Origin: Ginsengibacter sp963792025
GTDB taxonomy: Bacteria > Bacteroidota > Bacteroidia > Chitinophagales > Chitinophagaceae
Length of the DNA stretch: 64,000 bases
Direction: 5' to 3'
NCBI GenBank assembly: GCA_963792025.1
Contig: CAWBUS010000012.1
Coordinates: 1 to 64,000 of the forward strand
A program made the position numbers and the translations under genes. Position 1 is the stretch's first letter. Each line of letters starts with the position of its first letter. The notes beneath the pieces were generated by a model. That model was not told the origin of the DNA. It saw only the letters and a program-made list of their open reading frames with translations, and made no database searches. This document shows, piece after piece, positions 25,568-35,114 of this stretch.

Positions 25568-27928
25568 TTAAAAATTGTAGCCCGCACTCATCATAATATT
25601 TCGCGGCGCACCGGGCCACTTGTTTACATTATTATATGCGCCTATCCAGTAAATTTTGTCTGTAATATTGTTAAGGTTCAGGGCAACATCAAGCTTCTTA
25701 TAGGTATATCTTATTCCACCATTTAAAATAATATATCCCGGCAGTGTTAAGCCTTGTTCCAATGTGTTTCTTTTGCTCGCCTGGGAGTGACCCGCTGCAA
25801 TACCAAACCCCTTTAAGGCTCCAGTTTTAAAAGTATATTTTATCCAACTGCTGCTTTCATTTTTTGGAGCATTCTCAACCAGCATTCCTTCCTGCGATTG
25901 AATTTTACTTTTTATAACTTTAGCAACACAATAAGAATAGGACGCAGCAACACTAAGGCTGGGCATTATATTGCCGCTCATTTCAGTTTCTATTCCACGC
26001 GACCTGTCTTCCCCCTGTTGTATATATAAGTTGGGGTTCGAAATTTCATTGGCATTAACGGCAACATTGTGAAGGGTTAACTGGTACACCGAAAGTGATG
26101 CGGATACTTTATTATGAAAAAGATTAGCTTTTGCTCCGACTTCTATCAATTCACTCGTAACGGGTTTAAATGGCTCATCAAAAACCTGCGTACTCGTTGA
26201 GGCTTCAAAGGGATCGAAGCCCTTGTTGTAAGTAGCATATAAACTCATGTTTGGCTTAAATTCATAAACGAGGCCCACACGCGGTAACAAAACATTTTCC
26301 TCATCATCGCCAGTGCTATCGGCTTCATCATCACCGGCCTCATAAATTTCCTGCCTTAAACCTAAAAGTAGTTTCCATTTGTGTAATGTAATTTGTTCCT
26401 GCAGGTAAATTCCTTGCGTATGATAAATCGTTGCTTCTACGTCAGTAGCATCAGATTCGTAATCTGAAACTGTATACTTATTTACCGGAGTAGCCATGTA
26501 TTTTGAATTCTTTAAACTAAAAGTGCCCGCAATGCCACTTCCTTTGGCAAAGTTATTTTGGTCTTCATAATATTCCTGTTCAAGATCAACCTTGCTCCTT
26601 ATATAATCGTACCCGGCTAAAAGCTGGTGCGTAAACTTTCCCGTGTTAAACCTGAAAGTAAAATAGTTTGATATCGTGTTAGTGATCGTATGATAGTTCC
26701 ATGTGCTATAGTACAAATTCACGGAGTCCGGAGTAATATAACTTTGTACACCATGCTCGGCTGCATTTTGCTGTGTGGTGTAGTTTAAGTAACCACTGTT
26801 AAAATTTATATGCTTATTTATTTTATAAGAAAATAAAACATTGGCAGCATAATCCGTTTCGTGCAAGAAATCGCCAGGTTGCGATGCGATAAGATTAATG
26901 GGAGTTGATAGCAATGAATAATTATTTTGAATACCGGGCTGGCCGCGATCAAGCAAGGTATTTATATGCGACAGAGAAAAATCAACATTCAACTGAATTT
27001 TCTCATTTGGAATAAAAGATAAAGACGGAGCTACTTCGTAAGAACTTGCGTTATATTCATTACGAAAAGAGTTGGTATTATCATAACCGGCGTTTAGCCT
27101 GTATAATAAAGTTTTATTTTTATTTAATGGTCCGGTAACGTCGCCGGTTATACGATAATGGTTCCAGGTGCCTCCGCCAATATTAATTTCTCCATCCTGC
27201 TGCCGCAATGGTTTTTTTGTAACAAGATTAATAGTGCCGCCGGGGTCGCAATTTCCATAAAGTGTTGCAGATGGCCCTTTCACCACTTCGATCCTTTCAA
27301 CGTTTACAAGCATCGCACTCGTGTAAGTTGTGTTATAACCCCGAAGTCCATTTATAAGCCTGGCGTTTTCAGCCTTAAATCCCCTGATGGAGTAATCATC
27401 GTAGCCGGAGTAATTATTAACTCCGGCCGCTTCACTGGCTGCATCCTTCAGCGTAAAATCCATTTTGTCTTTTATAAGTTCTTTAGTAATGGATGAAATT
27501 GATTGTGGAATATCAATGGACCGTGTTTCCGTTTTAGTTCCTAAAAAAGAATAATCACTTTTATAAGAATGCGCCATCCTTCCTTTCACTTCGATATCCT
27601 GCAATTGGGTTACACTAAAATCGAAATTAATAATTCCAAGATCCAGTGTTTCTCCTGGCAGCGGATTTATGGCAATTAATTTAACCTGGGCTTCAGCAGA
27701 AGTAATGATAAGCGTATCCGGCGCTGATGAAACGTTCGATAGTTTAAAATCACCATCATTATCTGTTTGAGTTATTTTTTTTTGCTTCTTCAAAGAAACG
27801 GTAACATAGGCGGGCGTTTTATCCTGGATAAGTATTGTCCCTTTAACAACGCAATTTTTTTGAGCATTGGTTGCAGCGGGAATAATGCACGTTAAAAAGA
27901 GTGACATTGAGAAAAAAATTCTTTTCAT
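25568..27928 (-). CDS. TonB-dependent receptor, siderophore-receptor type
   Basis: A 786-residue outer-membrane receptor with a signal peptide, a carboxypeptidase-like N-terminal sandwich (residues 25-110), a plug (SIPQSISSITKELIKDK, YSIRGFKAENARLINGLRG, VEVVKGPSATLYGNCDPGG-like) and a barrel whose last residues are MMSAGYNF. Its closest types are ferrichrome/siderophore receptors. It is followed at 13 nt by a secreted phosphoesterase gene, so a phosphate-containing or metal-phosphate ligand is possible, but ordinary siderophore uptake is not excluded. Confidence 0.9.
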   Translation of the reverse strand: MKRIFFSMSLFLTCIIPAATNAQKNCVVKGTILIQDKTPAYVTVSLKKQKKITQTDNDGDFKLSNVSSAPDTLIITSAEAQVKLIAINPLPGETLDLGIINFDFSVTQLQDIEVKGRMAHSYKSDYSFLGTKTETRSIDIPQSISSITKELIKDKMDFTLKDAASEAAGVNNYSGYDDYSIRGFKAENARLINGLRGYNTTYTSAMLVNVERIEVVKGPSATLYGNCDPGGTINLVTKKPLRQQDGEINIGGGTWNHYRITGDVTGPLNKNKTLLYRLNAGYDNTNSFRNEYNASSYEVAPSLSFIPNEKIQLNVDFSLSHINTLLDRGQPGIQNNYSLLSTPINLIASQPGDFLHETDYAANVLFSYKINKHINFNSGYLNYTTQQNAAEHGVQSYITPDSVNLYYSTWNYHTITNTISNYFTFRFNTGKFTHQLLAGYDYIRSKVDLEQEYYEDQNNFAKGSGIAGTFSLKNSKYMATPVNKYTVSDYESDATDVEATIYHTQGIYLQEQITLHKWKLLLGLRQEIYEAGDDEADSTGDDEENVLLPRVGLVYEFKPNMSLYATYNKGFDPFEASTSTQVFDEPFKPVTSELIEVGAKANLFHNKVSASLSVYQLTLHNVAVNANEISNPNLYIQQGEDRSRGIETEMSGNIMPSLSVAASYSYCVAKVIKSKIQSQEGMLVENAPKNESSSWIKYTFKTGALKGFGIAAGHSQASKRNTLEQGLTLPGYIILNGGIRYTYKKLDVALNLNNITDKIYWIGAYNNVNKWPGAPRNIMMSAGYNF

Positions 27929-27954
27929 GGTAAAAGGGCAGATTTATTATTGTC

Positions 27955-27986
27955 GCAAGATAACCCGCAGTATTAATATTAAGCAA
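27955..27986 (-). promoter_or_regulatory. Candidate promoter of the TonB receptor-phosphoesterase operon
   Basis: On the minus strand TTG (plus 27984-27986) is followed after 21 nt by TATCTTGC, which matches the -7 consensus except for one missing T. No hexamer array like that of susC is visible here. The rest of 27929-28199 is A/T-rich with nothing else recognised. Confidence 0.35.
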
Positions 27987-28199
27987 CAAAAAAGTGTACT
28001 TCATTTTAATTTAATAATGAAAGGCCCTCTGCTTAAAAAGAGCTGACCGTTATTATACGTTTGCTCAAATCAAAGAAAGAATTTATTAGGAAACGTAAAT
28101 TACCAAGCTGGTTTATAACCAATAAAAAGTTTATGTTATTTTAAACCTGAACATATCTTATAAAAAATAAGATATTTAGCTTGCATAAAATTTTAGTTT

Positions 28200-28583
28200 A
28201 TGAACAAAGAAACAAATAGTCTTAACTGGTTTGAAATACCGGTAACGGACATGCATCGTGCAAAACATTTTTACCAGGTTGCTTTCGGCATTCACATGGA
28301 AGACATGAGCAGGCCGGGTATGGAAATGGCCACTTTCCCTTATGACGCAGGAAGCGGCAAAGCATCTGGAGCACTCGTAAAAAGTGATTATAGCAAGCCT
28401 TCAATTGATGGAGTGCTCATTTATTTAAATGCAAATCCTGATATGGCCGATGTATTAGACAGAATACTATCTGAAGGAGGACAAATTGTAATGCCCAAAA
28501 CATTGATCACTCCTGAAATTGGTTACATGGCCAACTTTATTGATACGGAAGGAAATCGCATTGCACTTCATTCCCAGCATTAA
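28200..28583 (+). CDS. VOC-family (glyoxalase/bleomycin-resistance fold) protein
   Basis: A 127-residue single-domain protein. It opens with NSLNWFEIPVTDMHRAKHFY, the typical first strand and helix of a VOC module, and ends with PEIGYMANFIDTEGNRIALHS, where the Glu before GN-R-I is a common metal ligand. Members act in many roles (glyoxalases, dioxygenases, binding proteins), so the function is open. It is cytoplasmic and stands alone between a divergent receptor gene and a palindrome. Confidence 0.85.
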   Translation: MNKETNSLNWFEIPVTDMHRAKHFYQVAFGIHMEDMSRPGMEMATFPYDAGSGKASGALVKSDYSKPSIDGVLIYLNANPDMADVLDRILSEGGQIVMPKTLITPEIGYMANFIDTEGNRIALHSQH

Positions 28584-28609
28584 GGATATTTTTCCAAAGA
28601 ATTCACAAG

Positions 28610-28643
28610 ACTTATACTTTGAAATTAATTTCAAAGCATAAGT
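28610..28643. terminator. 34-bp near-perfect palindrome after the VOC gene
   Basis: ACTTAT-A-CTTTGAAA-TTAA-TTTCAAAG-C-ATAAGT forms a 15-bp stem with a single A/C mismatch and a 4-nt loop, starting 27 nt after the VOC stop. It is followed by GGTTTTATTG. It fits a terminator or mRNA-stabilising stem, though the T-run is weak; a protein-binding palindrome is the alternative. Confidence 0.45.
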
Positions 28644-28807
28644 GGTTTTATTGCCGTGTAAATAAATTTATGAAACAGCTGGCCGTCATTTTATTAGAAG
28701 CCAAATTGAGAAACATCCAAATTTTATTCCATCAAACTTTACATTGAAATAATATTCGGGTAACCTTATGATAAATCTGGATTGCTACTTTTAGAAAAAT
28801 TAATCCC

Positions 28808-29432
28808 ATGTCATTTATCGATTTTCTTAAAAGATTAGATAAGATTTTTTTTCTTCTCATCAATCATGATTCTTCTTATCATTATCTTGATACAATAATG
28901 CTCGTTGCAAGAAATCCATTAACATGGATTCCACTCTACCTTTTTATGATATGGTATTTTCTTAAAAAAGACGGCAGTCATGCATGGCAGATTATTTTGT
29001 TTAGCTTGGTTAATTTGGCTGTTACGGACAGCGTAAGTACTTTATTTAAAAATATATTTGAACGGGCACGGCCTTGCTATGATGCCGAAATCTCAGGGCT
29101 GGTAAGGCATTTAATAGATTGTGGCGGTGAATACTCTTTCCCCTCATCTCATGCAGCCAATCATTTTGGCCTGGCGACCTTCTGGTTTTGGTGCATACTA
29201 AAAATGACAGGAAAGAAATGGAACTGGCTTTGGATATGGGCAAGTTTAATATGCTATGCACAAATTTATGTAGGTAAACACTTTCCTTCTGATATAGTAG
29301 CCGGCGCTACTACTGGGTATTCTGATTGGCACTGCAATGTCGAAGACGTATGAACTTTTCCAGGCATCAAAATTCAGTTCACAGAAATTCCTATTCCGTT
29401 TTCCGGCAAAGCAGGCGCAAAACAATTTATAA
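28808..29432 (+). CDS. PAP2-family phosphatase, frameshifted near its C-terminus
   Basis: A membrane phosphatase of about 208 residues. The three PAP2 signatures are present: KNIFERARP, PSSHAANHFG and GKHFPSDIVAG. The frame as given stops at 29353, but one base fewer in the GGG at 29315-29317 restores a natural tail (GILIGTAMSKTYELF and on) to a TAA at 29430-29432. The full span is 625 nt, one more than a multiple of three, which fits a single inserted base. It would dephosphorylate lipid phosphates such as undecaprenyl pyrophosphate or phosphatidate at the membrane. Confidence 0.78.
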
Positions 29433-29488
29433 ATTCGGCGGCTTAAACTGCGGTTAATACATATCCGTTATACAGGCAATTTCCCCAA

Positions 29489-30111
29489 TCAGGTTTGTGT
29501 ATTTCGCAATAAAGCCTCGTAATCTTCTACAGTGTCAATATCAATAACTCCTTCGGGAAAGGAGACTACGGTTGCCTGATCTTTATATTTATCAATCAAT
29601 TTTCTCGCACCGGCATCGCCTTGCAGCTTCATTAATTCATCGAAAAATATTTTGTGAAATAATACAGGAGTGCCTATTGTTCCCGCATAACCGGAGGCAG
29701 CTATTGGCAAGCAATTTTCATTTTGCGCTCTTAATAAATTTTATAAGCAATGTAGCCGAAACAAAAGGTTGGTCACTCACCATAAAAATTATCCCATCAA
29801 TTTCATATTTTAAGTTTTTAGCAGCCGTTAAACCACAATGCAAAGAGACTGGCCATTCCTTCGTGCCATCTTTTATTTTCTTCAATTGTTATATTGAGAT
29901 TCTTCAGCTCATCTTTTATTAATTGACTGTTGGCACCAACAACTACAATCACAGGAAGATGGGTTTACGTAGCGCTTCTTCAACACAATGTTGCAAAAGA
30001 CTTTTTCCATTAAATTGTAGTAATTGTTTTGGGCTACCTAAACGGCTGCTTTGTCCCGCAGCCAAGAATAACAATAGCGCATTCGTTGACTTTATATTGA
30101 ATGCTGCTCAA
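29489..30111 (-). pseudogene. MobA/MocA-like nucleotidyltransferase, several frame breaks
   Basis: Read across frames, the minus strand encodes a NTP-transferase of about 207 residues. It has LAAGQSSRLGSPKQLLQF near the start, VIVVVGANSQLIKDEL, a GIIFMVSDQPFVSATL strand, and GYAGTIGTPVLFHKIFF plus SFPEGVIDIDTVEDYEAL at the end. At least four single-base indels separate these pieces, for example an extra T before the AAGQSSRLG segment and an extra C near 29840. With one of these corrected, its ATG would overlap the xdhC stop as ATGA. Family members attach CMP or GMP to molybdopterin. The breaks may be sequencing errors. Confidence 0.7.
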
Positions 30112-31269
30112 TGCAAATTTTTTACTTCAACAAAAATATCATTCCTGGGATGAATTGCGTCCTGTTTTTCACGCAATGAACCGCCACCGTTTTCCGGAAA
30201 GCACTGCTTTAATTTCTGCAATAATACTAACGGCAATTTCCTCCGCAGTTTCGGCGCCTATTTCAAGACCAACAGGTCCATAAATATTTTTCAATTGTTC
30301 TTCATTTATTTCAATTCCTCTCATCACGTATTTCATCAAGCATCCGGTCCAGTTTCTTTTTTGGCCCTAATAAACCCACGTATGTTACATTACGGATAAG
30401 CAAAGCTTTCAGCATAGCAAGATCATAATTATAATTGTGTGTCATTAACACAAAAACAGTCTGGCTGTCAATTTCAATTTGTTCCAAAACTTCACCTGGT
30501 TTACTTACTAGTACCTGGCAGGCACTTACAAATCTTTCTTGTTTGGCGTGGGTGCTTCTGCCATCAACAATTCGTACATCCCATCCCGTTATATCCGCCA
30601 TTTGCATAAGGGGCAAAGCATCATTTCCGGCGCCAACTATAACCAACGAAACAGGTGGTTGCAGGAATTCTATAAACGCAGTTATAGATACATCGTCACG
30701 AGTGTAATTTTTAAATGAAGAGTTCTGATGTTTCATCGCTTCATGTACATCGCTCATTATTTCATTTTGCAATTCCGGAAAAGGGATATGCCCGGATATA
30801 TTTCCATTCTCTTCTAATAACAGGCAGGTTCCCGGTTGTTCATTTTTTTTATCTTCTAATGAAAATAATGTAACCAACACTGCTTTCTGCCTTAATGCAA
30901 TTGCCTTGGTTAACAAACTGAATAGGATTGTTTACTATCATTCTCATTTATTGGTTCAAACAAAACCTGTATAACACCGGCGCAACCCAATTGAATTCCA
31001 ATGGTTGCATCGTCTTCGTCATTGGTATCATAAGTTACCAGCTTTGATTTTTGTTGCGATAAAACCATCATAGCTTTTCGCAATGCATCTCCTTCAAGAC
31101 AGCCGCCACTTATCGCTCCTGTAAGTTCGCCTTCATCGGTAACAAGCATTCTTGCGCCTGGCCGGCGATAGGAAGATCCGTTGAGGTGAACCACCGAAGC
31201 GAGTGCGGATTTCTTACCGGCTTTCGTCGCTGTTTCATACGCTTTTATTATTTCACGAATTTCTTTCAT
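30108..31269 (-). pseudogene. XdhC-family molybdoenzyme maturation protein, frame breaks
   Basis: The N-terminal XdhC/CoxI domain (SSYRRPGARMLV, GAISGGCLEGD, QLGCAGVIQVLFEP) runs to about 30920. After a frame break the XdhC Rossmann domain follows (VSLVIVGAGNDALPLMQMA, FVLMTHNYNYDLAML, YVGLLGPKKKLDRML). Two more breaks, near 30315 and 30190, precede the family's normal end GGSLREKQDAIHP, with a stop at 30108-30110. XdhC proteins insert sulfurated molybdenum cofactor into xanthine-dehydrogenase-type enzymes. The mobA-like gene follows with an overlap. No molybdenum hydroxylase subunits lie in the window. Confidence 0.75.
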
Positions 31270-31354
31270 TGGCCTTATATCAAAATTAGCATGTTTTTAA
31301 GTTAAAGTGCTTCGTGCTCATATTTTTACATAGTTCAGAGTAGCGGCCTTTAAT

Positions 31355-31390
31355 AAAAAAGCCTTGCAAATTTATTTACAAGGCTTTTAA
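31355..31390 (-). terminator. Terminator of tRNA-Glu
   Basis: AAAAGCCTTG (31357-31366) pairs with CAAGGCTTTT (31379-31388) in a perfect 10-bp stem. The minus-strand transcript then continues with a T-run. It begins 14 nt after the tRNA 3' end. Confidence 0.8.
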
Positions 31391-31401
31391 AATTTAATTC
31401 G

Positions 31402-31473
31402 TACCACGTACGGGATTCGAACCCGTGATTCCTCCGTGAAAGGGAGGCGTCTTAACCCCTTGACCAACGCGGC
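31402..31473 (-). tRNA. tRNA-Glu (anticodon TTC)
   Basis: The cloverleaf is complete: acceptor GCCGCGT/ACGTGGT, anticodon stem CCTCC/GGAGG with loop CTTTCAC, T arm ACGGG/CCCGT with TTCGAAT. It is 72 nt with no encoded CCA. Its own promoter and terminator flank it. Confidence 0.93.
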
Positions 31474-31492
31474 AGGTTTTATTAAGGGACGG

Positions 31493-31523
31493 CAAAGATA
31501 ACCTTAGGCTGTTTTGCTGCCAA
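31493..31523 (-). promoter_or_regulatory. Promoter of tRNA-Glu
   Basis: TTG (plus 31521-31523) and TATCTTTG (plus 31493-31500) on the minus strand are 20 nt apart. The -7 box continues as GCCGTCCC, the same extension as in the tRNA-Met and rplK promoters. The tRNA starts 19 nt after the -7 element. Confidence 0.75.
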
Positions 31524-31579
31524 ATTTTTTATGATCCCAAACAAAATGATTTAAAAGGAAAAAATATCAGTTCTACACA

Positions 31580-32596
31580 CTAGAACTTAGGACACGGAAT
31601 GCCTTTGGAACCTGCAGGTTTCTTAACATAGATCAAAGAAATTTCCATACCACCGCGGCTTTGTGAACCGGCTTTTAAACTGGAAATATTAATGTCGTAA
31701 GTAGCGCCAAATCTCATGCCGGCAAATTCAAGACCAACGTAAGGAATTATTGCATCTCCTATCCTGTACCATGAGCCTATATAAACATTTGAAGGATTAT
31801 CGCTTTCCGGATCGATGGCAACCGCGAGAGCTCCACCAACATTTGTTTCTGTCGCTTTATTTTGAACCTGGTAAATACCACTTGTGTGTAATGTAAGGTT
31901 TTCGCCAACCGGGAAATATCCGCCGGCACTTATAGTTGTTCGGGTTGCTATGTTCCAGGCTCCTCCTTTAAAACTTTCTTTGGGGCGATTTATATGGTAC
32001 ATGGATGCACCTACATAAAAATTATTGTCTTCGTTTGTTGAACTTGTAAACAACAAACCAGCATTCATATCGAGATAATTGATATTGAGATCCTGCGTAT
32101 TAAATATGTCCTGGGTTACGCCAGTAAAACCGAAAGGAGTTAGCTGATCTTCAAACTTTAGATTATTTGTATTTAACCTTTTCTGTCCATAGGTTCCCTG
32201 GAACCCTATCCCCAATTGCTGGAACCCGTTTTCATCGAGCGCCTTATGGTAAGAAGTAGATAAACCCACATAAGTGTTTGTTAACACACCTGCGCCCGCC
32301 TGGTCGTTGAGCGCTAAAATTCCTACTCCCCATGTATCATAATCGGGTAACTTATTTTTTAAAATAGGAAAATCAACACTTAAGGTATATGTCGTGTACA
32401 CGTTATTAAATGCCGGCCACTGATTGCGATAGTTACCTGCAACACGCAATGTGCCATCAAATTTTCCGGTAAGCGCCGGGTTTAATGTAAGTGGTGAAGC
32501 GAAAAACTGCGAGAAATGAGGATCCTGTGCATCGGCAAAATAACACAGGAGCAACAGGGTAGCTAAGAGACAAAATCTTGTTTTCATTACAGGCAA
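31580..32596 (-). CDS. PorP/SprF-family outer-membrane protein (type IX secretion related)
   Basis: A 338-residue protein with a signal peptide ending in FADAQ and the family's opening DPHFSQFFASPLTLNPALTG, followed by FDGTLRVAGNYRNQWPAF. The rest is a beta-barrel with alternating strands and an AGMRFGATYDINISSL segment near the end. PorP/SprF proteins are outer-membrane partners of the Bacteroidota type IX secretion and gliding machinery and anchor particular secreted adhesins. No large adhesin gene is adjacent, so its partner is unknown. Confidence 0.9.
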   Translation of the reverse strand: MPVMKTRFCLLATLLLLCYFADAQDPHFSQFFASPLTLNPALTGKFDGTLRVAGNYRNQWPAFNNVYTTYTLSVDFPILKNKLPDYDTWGVGILALNDQAGAGVLTNTYVGLSTSYHKALDENGFQQLGIGFQGTYGQKRLNTNNLKFEDQLTPFGFTGVTQDIFNTQDLNINYLDMNAGLLFTSSTNEDNNFYVGASMYHINRPKESFKGGAWNIATRTTISAGGYFPVGENLTLHTSGIYQVQNKATETNVGGALAVAIDPESDNPSNVYIGSWYRIGDAIIPYVGLEFAGMRFGATYDINISSLKAGSQSRGGMEISLIYVKKPAGSKGIPCPKF

Positions 32597-32736
32597 TTGT
32601 TCTGATAAATAAAGATAGGTGTTTAATTTTTATTATTATTGAAAAAACTACATAATAGAAGACCGTATTTCCCTCTAAACCGCTGCATATTTATGATCGA
32701 ACCAAATGCGGTGGCTGCCGATATTCGCTGAACTTT

Positions 32737-33387
32737 CTATATCTGTACTTTTATCCCGTATGCAAGGTCTCCTGCATCGCCTAATCCGGGAACTATATAT
32801 CCTTTTGCAGTAAGTTCGTCATCAATATCACCGCACCAAATCGTTGCCCTTGGCTCAGCCCGTAATACATATTCAATGCCCACGGTGCAGGCAACTGCAC
32901 AAACAATATGAATTTCTGAAGGATTTCCTTCTTCGCGGATAAATTGAATTGTTTTTACCAACGAAGAGCCGGTTGCCAGCATAGGATCAGATATAATAAC
33001 AACACGGTTTTCCATATCCGGGCAACTGATATAATCAAGGCTTATATCGAAACTGCCGTCAGGATTATGCTTGCGATAGGCGCTTATAAAGGCATTATCG
33101 GCTTTATCAAAATAGTTAAGCATGCCTGTATGCATTGGGAGGCCAGCCCTTAAAATAGTTGCCAGCACCGGTTGCTTTTCCAGTACCCTGCATACTGATG
33201 TCCCTAATGGTGTGGTTACTTCCTTTTCAACCCAGAGCAATTTTTTACTTATTTCATAGGCGCAAATTTCCCCTAGTTTCTCCAGGTTCCTGCGAAATCT
33301 CATCCTGTCTTCCTGGATTTCAATATCTCTCAACTCACTTAAAATATTGCTTACCAGGGAATGTTCATCGCTAAGATTGACTACCAT
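32737..33387 (-). CDS. upp: Uracil phosphoribosyltransferase
   Basis: A 216-residue cytoplasmic enzyme of pyrimidine salvage that joins uracil and PRPP to give UMP. The PRPP loop is DPMLATGSSLVKTIQ, the RAGLPMHTGML region binds pyrophosphate, and the uracil-binding C-terminus YIVPGLGDAGDLAYG is complete. It is divergent from anmK with 106 nt between the start codons. Confidence 0.95.
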   Translation of the reverse strand: MVVNLSDEHSLVSNILSELRDIEIQEDRMRFRRNLEKLGEICAYEISKKLLWVEKEVTTPLGTSVCRVLEKQPVLATILRAGLPMHTGMLNYFDKADNAFISAYRKHNPDGSFDISLDYISCPDMENRVVIISDPMLATGSSLVKTIQFIREEGNPSEIHIVCAVACTVGIEYVLRAEPRATIWCGDIDDELTAKGYIVPGLGDAGDLAYGIKVQI

Positions 33388-33493
33388 TTAATGATGTTTT
33401 AAAGTTGACACAAGGTACTACCCAAGACTTAAAGTTATAAATTTGAACAAATCTAATTTCGAAAAGTTTTAAACGGCATATTAAATACTGAAA

Positions 33494-34582
33494 ATGGTTT
33501 ATAAAGTGATTGGCATTATGAGTGGGAGTTCTTTAGACGGAATAGATATCGTTTATACAGAACTGCAGGAGCAGGCCGGAAGATGGCAATATGAAATCCA
33601 GCATGCAGCATGTATCCCTTACGACAAAGAATGGATTGATAAATTGCAACAATCTGTTAGTCTTCCAGCAAAAGAATACCTTTTACTAAACAGTGACTAC
33701 GGGCAATTTATCGGGAAAAAGATTAATGAATTTATTGCTGAAAACAATCTCCATCACAACGTAAATCTCATTTGCTCGCATGGTCACACCACTTTTCATT
33801 TGCCTGAAAAAAAAATGACGCACCAGTTAGGTGATGGTGCCGCCATTGCTGCTAAAACAAGACTGCCGGTTGTTAGCGATCTGAGGTCACTGGATGTTGC
33901 TTTTGGCGGTCAGGGCGCACCGATAGTGCCTTTGGGAGAAAAATTGTTATTCGGCCAATTTAAATATTTTCTAAATATTGGTGGCATCGCAAATCTTTCT
34001 ATTCACCAACCGGGCAGAGTAATTGCTTTTGATGTTTGCGCCGCTAATCGTGTTTTAAATATGCTGGCAAACGAAAAAGGTCTTGCCTATGATGATGAGG
34101 GAAAGATGGCATTACAAGGAAGGGTAAACGAAGATTTGCTGAGTGAGCTAAACAAACTGGAATATTATGAACTGGCTTATCCAAAGTCTTTGGCAAATAC
34201 ATTTGGAACGGATTTAGTTTATCCTCTTTTACAATCATCGGGAATTAGTATTGAAGATAGTTTAAGGACATATGCGGAACATATTTCTGTTCAAATAAAA
34301 AATTCGCTCCGGTTATTTAAGGGAAATGCTTTGGAGCATTTATTTATTACGGGGGGCGGCGCCTTTAATACTTTTCTTATTGAAAAACTTCAAAGCCATT
34401 TGAAAGAAATAAATTTTGAAATTTTTATTCCTGATAATGATACAGTAAAATACAAAGAAGCCCTCATTATGGGTTTGCTGGGAGCACTGAGGTGGCGGGA
34501 ACAGTATACCGTATTTTCTTCCGTAACCGGTGCAAGACAAAATAGTATAGGCGGTGCTTTATGGCTGGGAACAGAAGCATGA
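33494..34582 (+). CDS. anmK: Anhydro-N-acetylmuramic acid kinase
   Basis: A 362-residue ASKHA-fold sugar kinase of peptidoglycan recycling. It hydrates and phosphorylates 1,6-anhydro-MurNAc to MurNAc-6-phosphate. Signatures are GIMSGSSLDGIDIVY, CSHGHTTFH, HQLGDGAAIAAKT, FGGQGAPIVPLGEKLLF, LNIGGIANLS and ITGGGAFNTF. The length is normal. The 3' end lies 79 nt before a small lipoprotein gene on the same strand. Confidence 0.94.
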   Translation: MVYKVIGIMSGSSLDGIDIVYTELQEQAGRWQYEIQHAACIPYDKEWIDKLQQSVSLPAKEYLLLNSDYGQFIGKKINEFIAENNLHHNVNLICSHGHTTFHLPEKKMTHQLGDGAAIAAKTRLPVVSDLRSLDVAFGGQGAPIVPLGEKLLFGQFKYFLNIGGIANLSIHQPGRVIAFDVCAANRVLNMLANEKGLAYDDEGKMALQGRVNEDLLSELNKLEYYELAYPKSLANTFGTDLVYPLLQSSGISIEDSLRTYAEHISVQIKNSLRLFKGNALEHLFITGGGAFNTFLIEKLQSHLKEINFEIFIPDNDTVKYKEALIMGLLGALRWREQYTVFSSVTGARQNSIGGALWLGTEA

Positions 34583-34661
34583 TATCCAAAGGACTAATCC
34601 AGGAATATTTTTAAGAGGTAGTTTCGGGAAAATTGTTTTTATTGTGATAAAATTTATTTTA

Positions 34662-35087
34662 ATGAAAAGTGTCTCTTTATTACCCTTGGTATTTACTGTA
34701 ATAATTTTTTCGTGTACCAGCGACTCCAAAAAAGCTACCACCGAAAAAGAGGTATATGAAAAAACAAAAGAAAGCTTACAAGAAAAAGAAGAGAAAAATC
34801 CACAAAATTTTTTATTTGCAGAAGGACATAATAAACGAAATCTTTTAGGCCAAACAGTTATAAAAGGATCGTTGACCAATAAAGCCTCCGTTGCTGTTTT
34901 TAAAGATGTGGATTTAAATCTATCTTTTTACAGCAAAACTCATGCATTACTTGAACAGGATAAAGAAACTATTTTTGAGGTGTTACATCCCGGAGAATCT
35001 AAAAATTTCAAAACAAAATATTTCGCTCCCAAAGGAACCGACAGCGTTGCCATTGCTGTATTAGGAGCTAAAGTCGTTAAGCAATAG
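34662..35087 (+). CDS. Small putative lipoprotein (FxLYD-like fold possible)
   Basis: A 141-residue protein. The start MKSVSLLPLVF at 34662 is chosen because it gives a signal peptide ending in a lipobox (IIFSC); the frame is open further upstream into anmK. After a charged linker rich in Lys and Glu comes a region with NLLGQTVIKGSLTNKASVAVFKDVDLNLSFYS, which resembles FxLYD-type domains of secreted proteins. I do not recognise a function. It ends just before a bidirectional terminator. Confidence 0.65.
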   Translation: MKSVSLLPLVFTVIIFSCTSDSKKATTEKEVYEKTKESLQEKEEKNPQNFLFAEGHNKRNLLGQTVIKGSLTNKASVAVFKDVDLNLSFYSKTHALLEQDKETIFEVLHPGESKNFKTKYFAPKGTDSVAIAVLGAKVVKQ

Positions 35088-35114
35088 GGTTAGGTTCTTG
35101 ACTTGCTCCTAATA

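Noticed and set aside
27963..28025. Pho-box-like array before the TonB receptor operon
   Set aside because: Only isolated A/T-rich matches (TATTAA, TTTTAA) in register; a normal -33 TTG is also present at a fitting distance.
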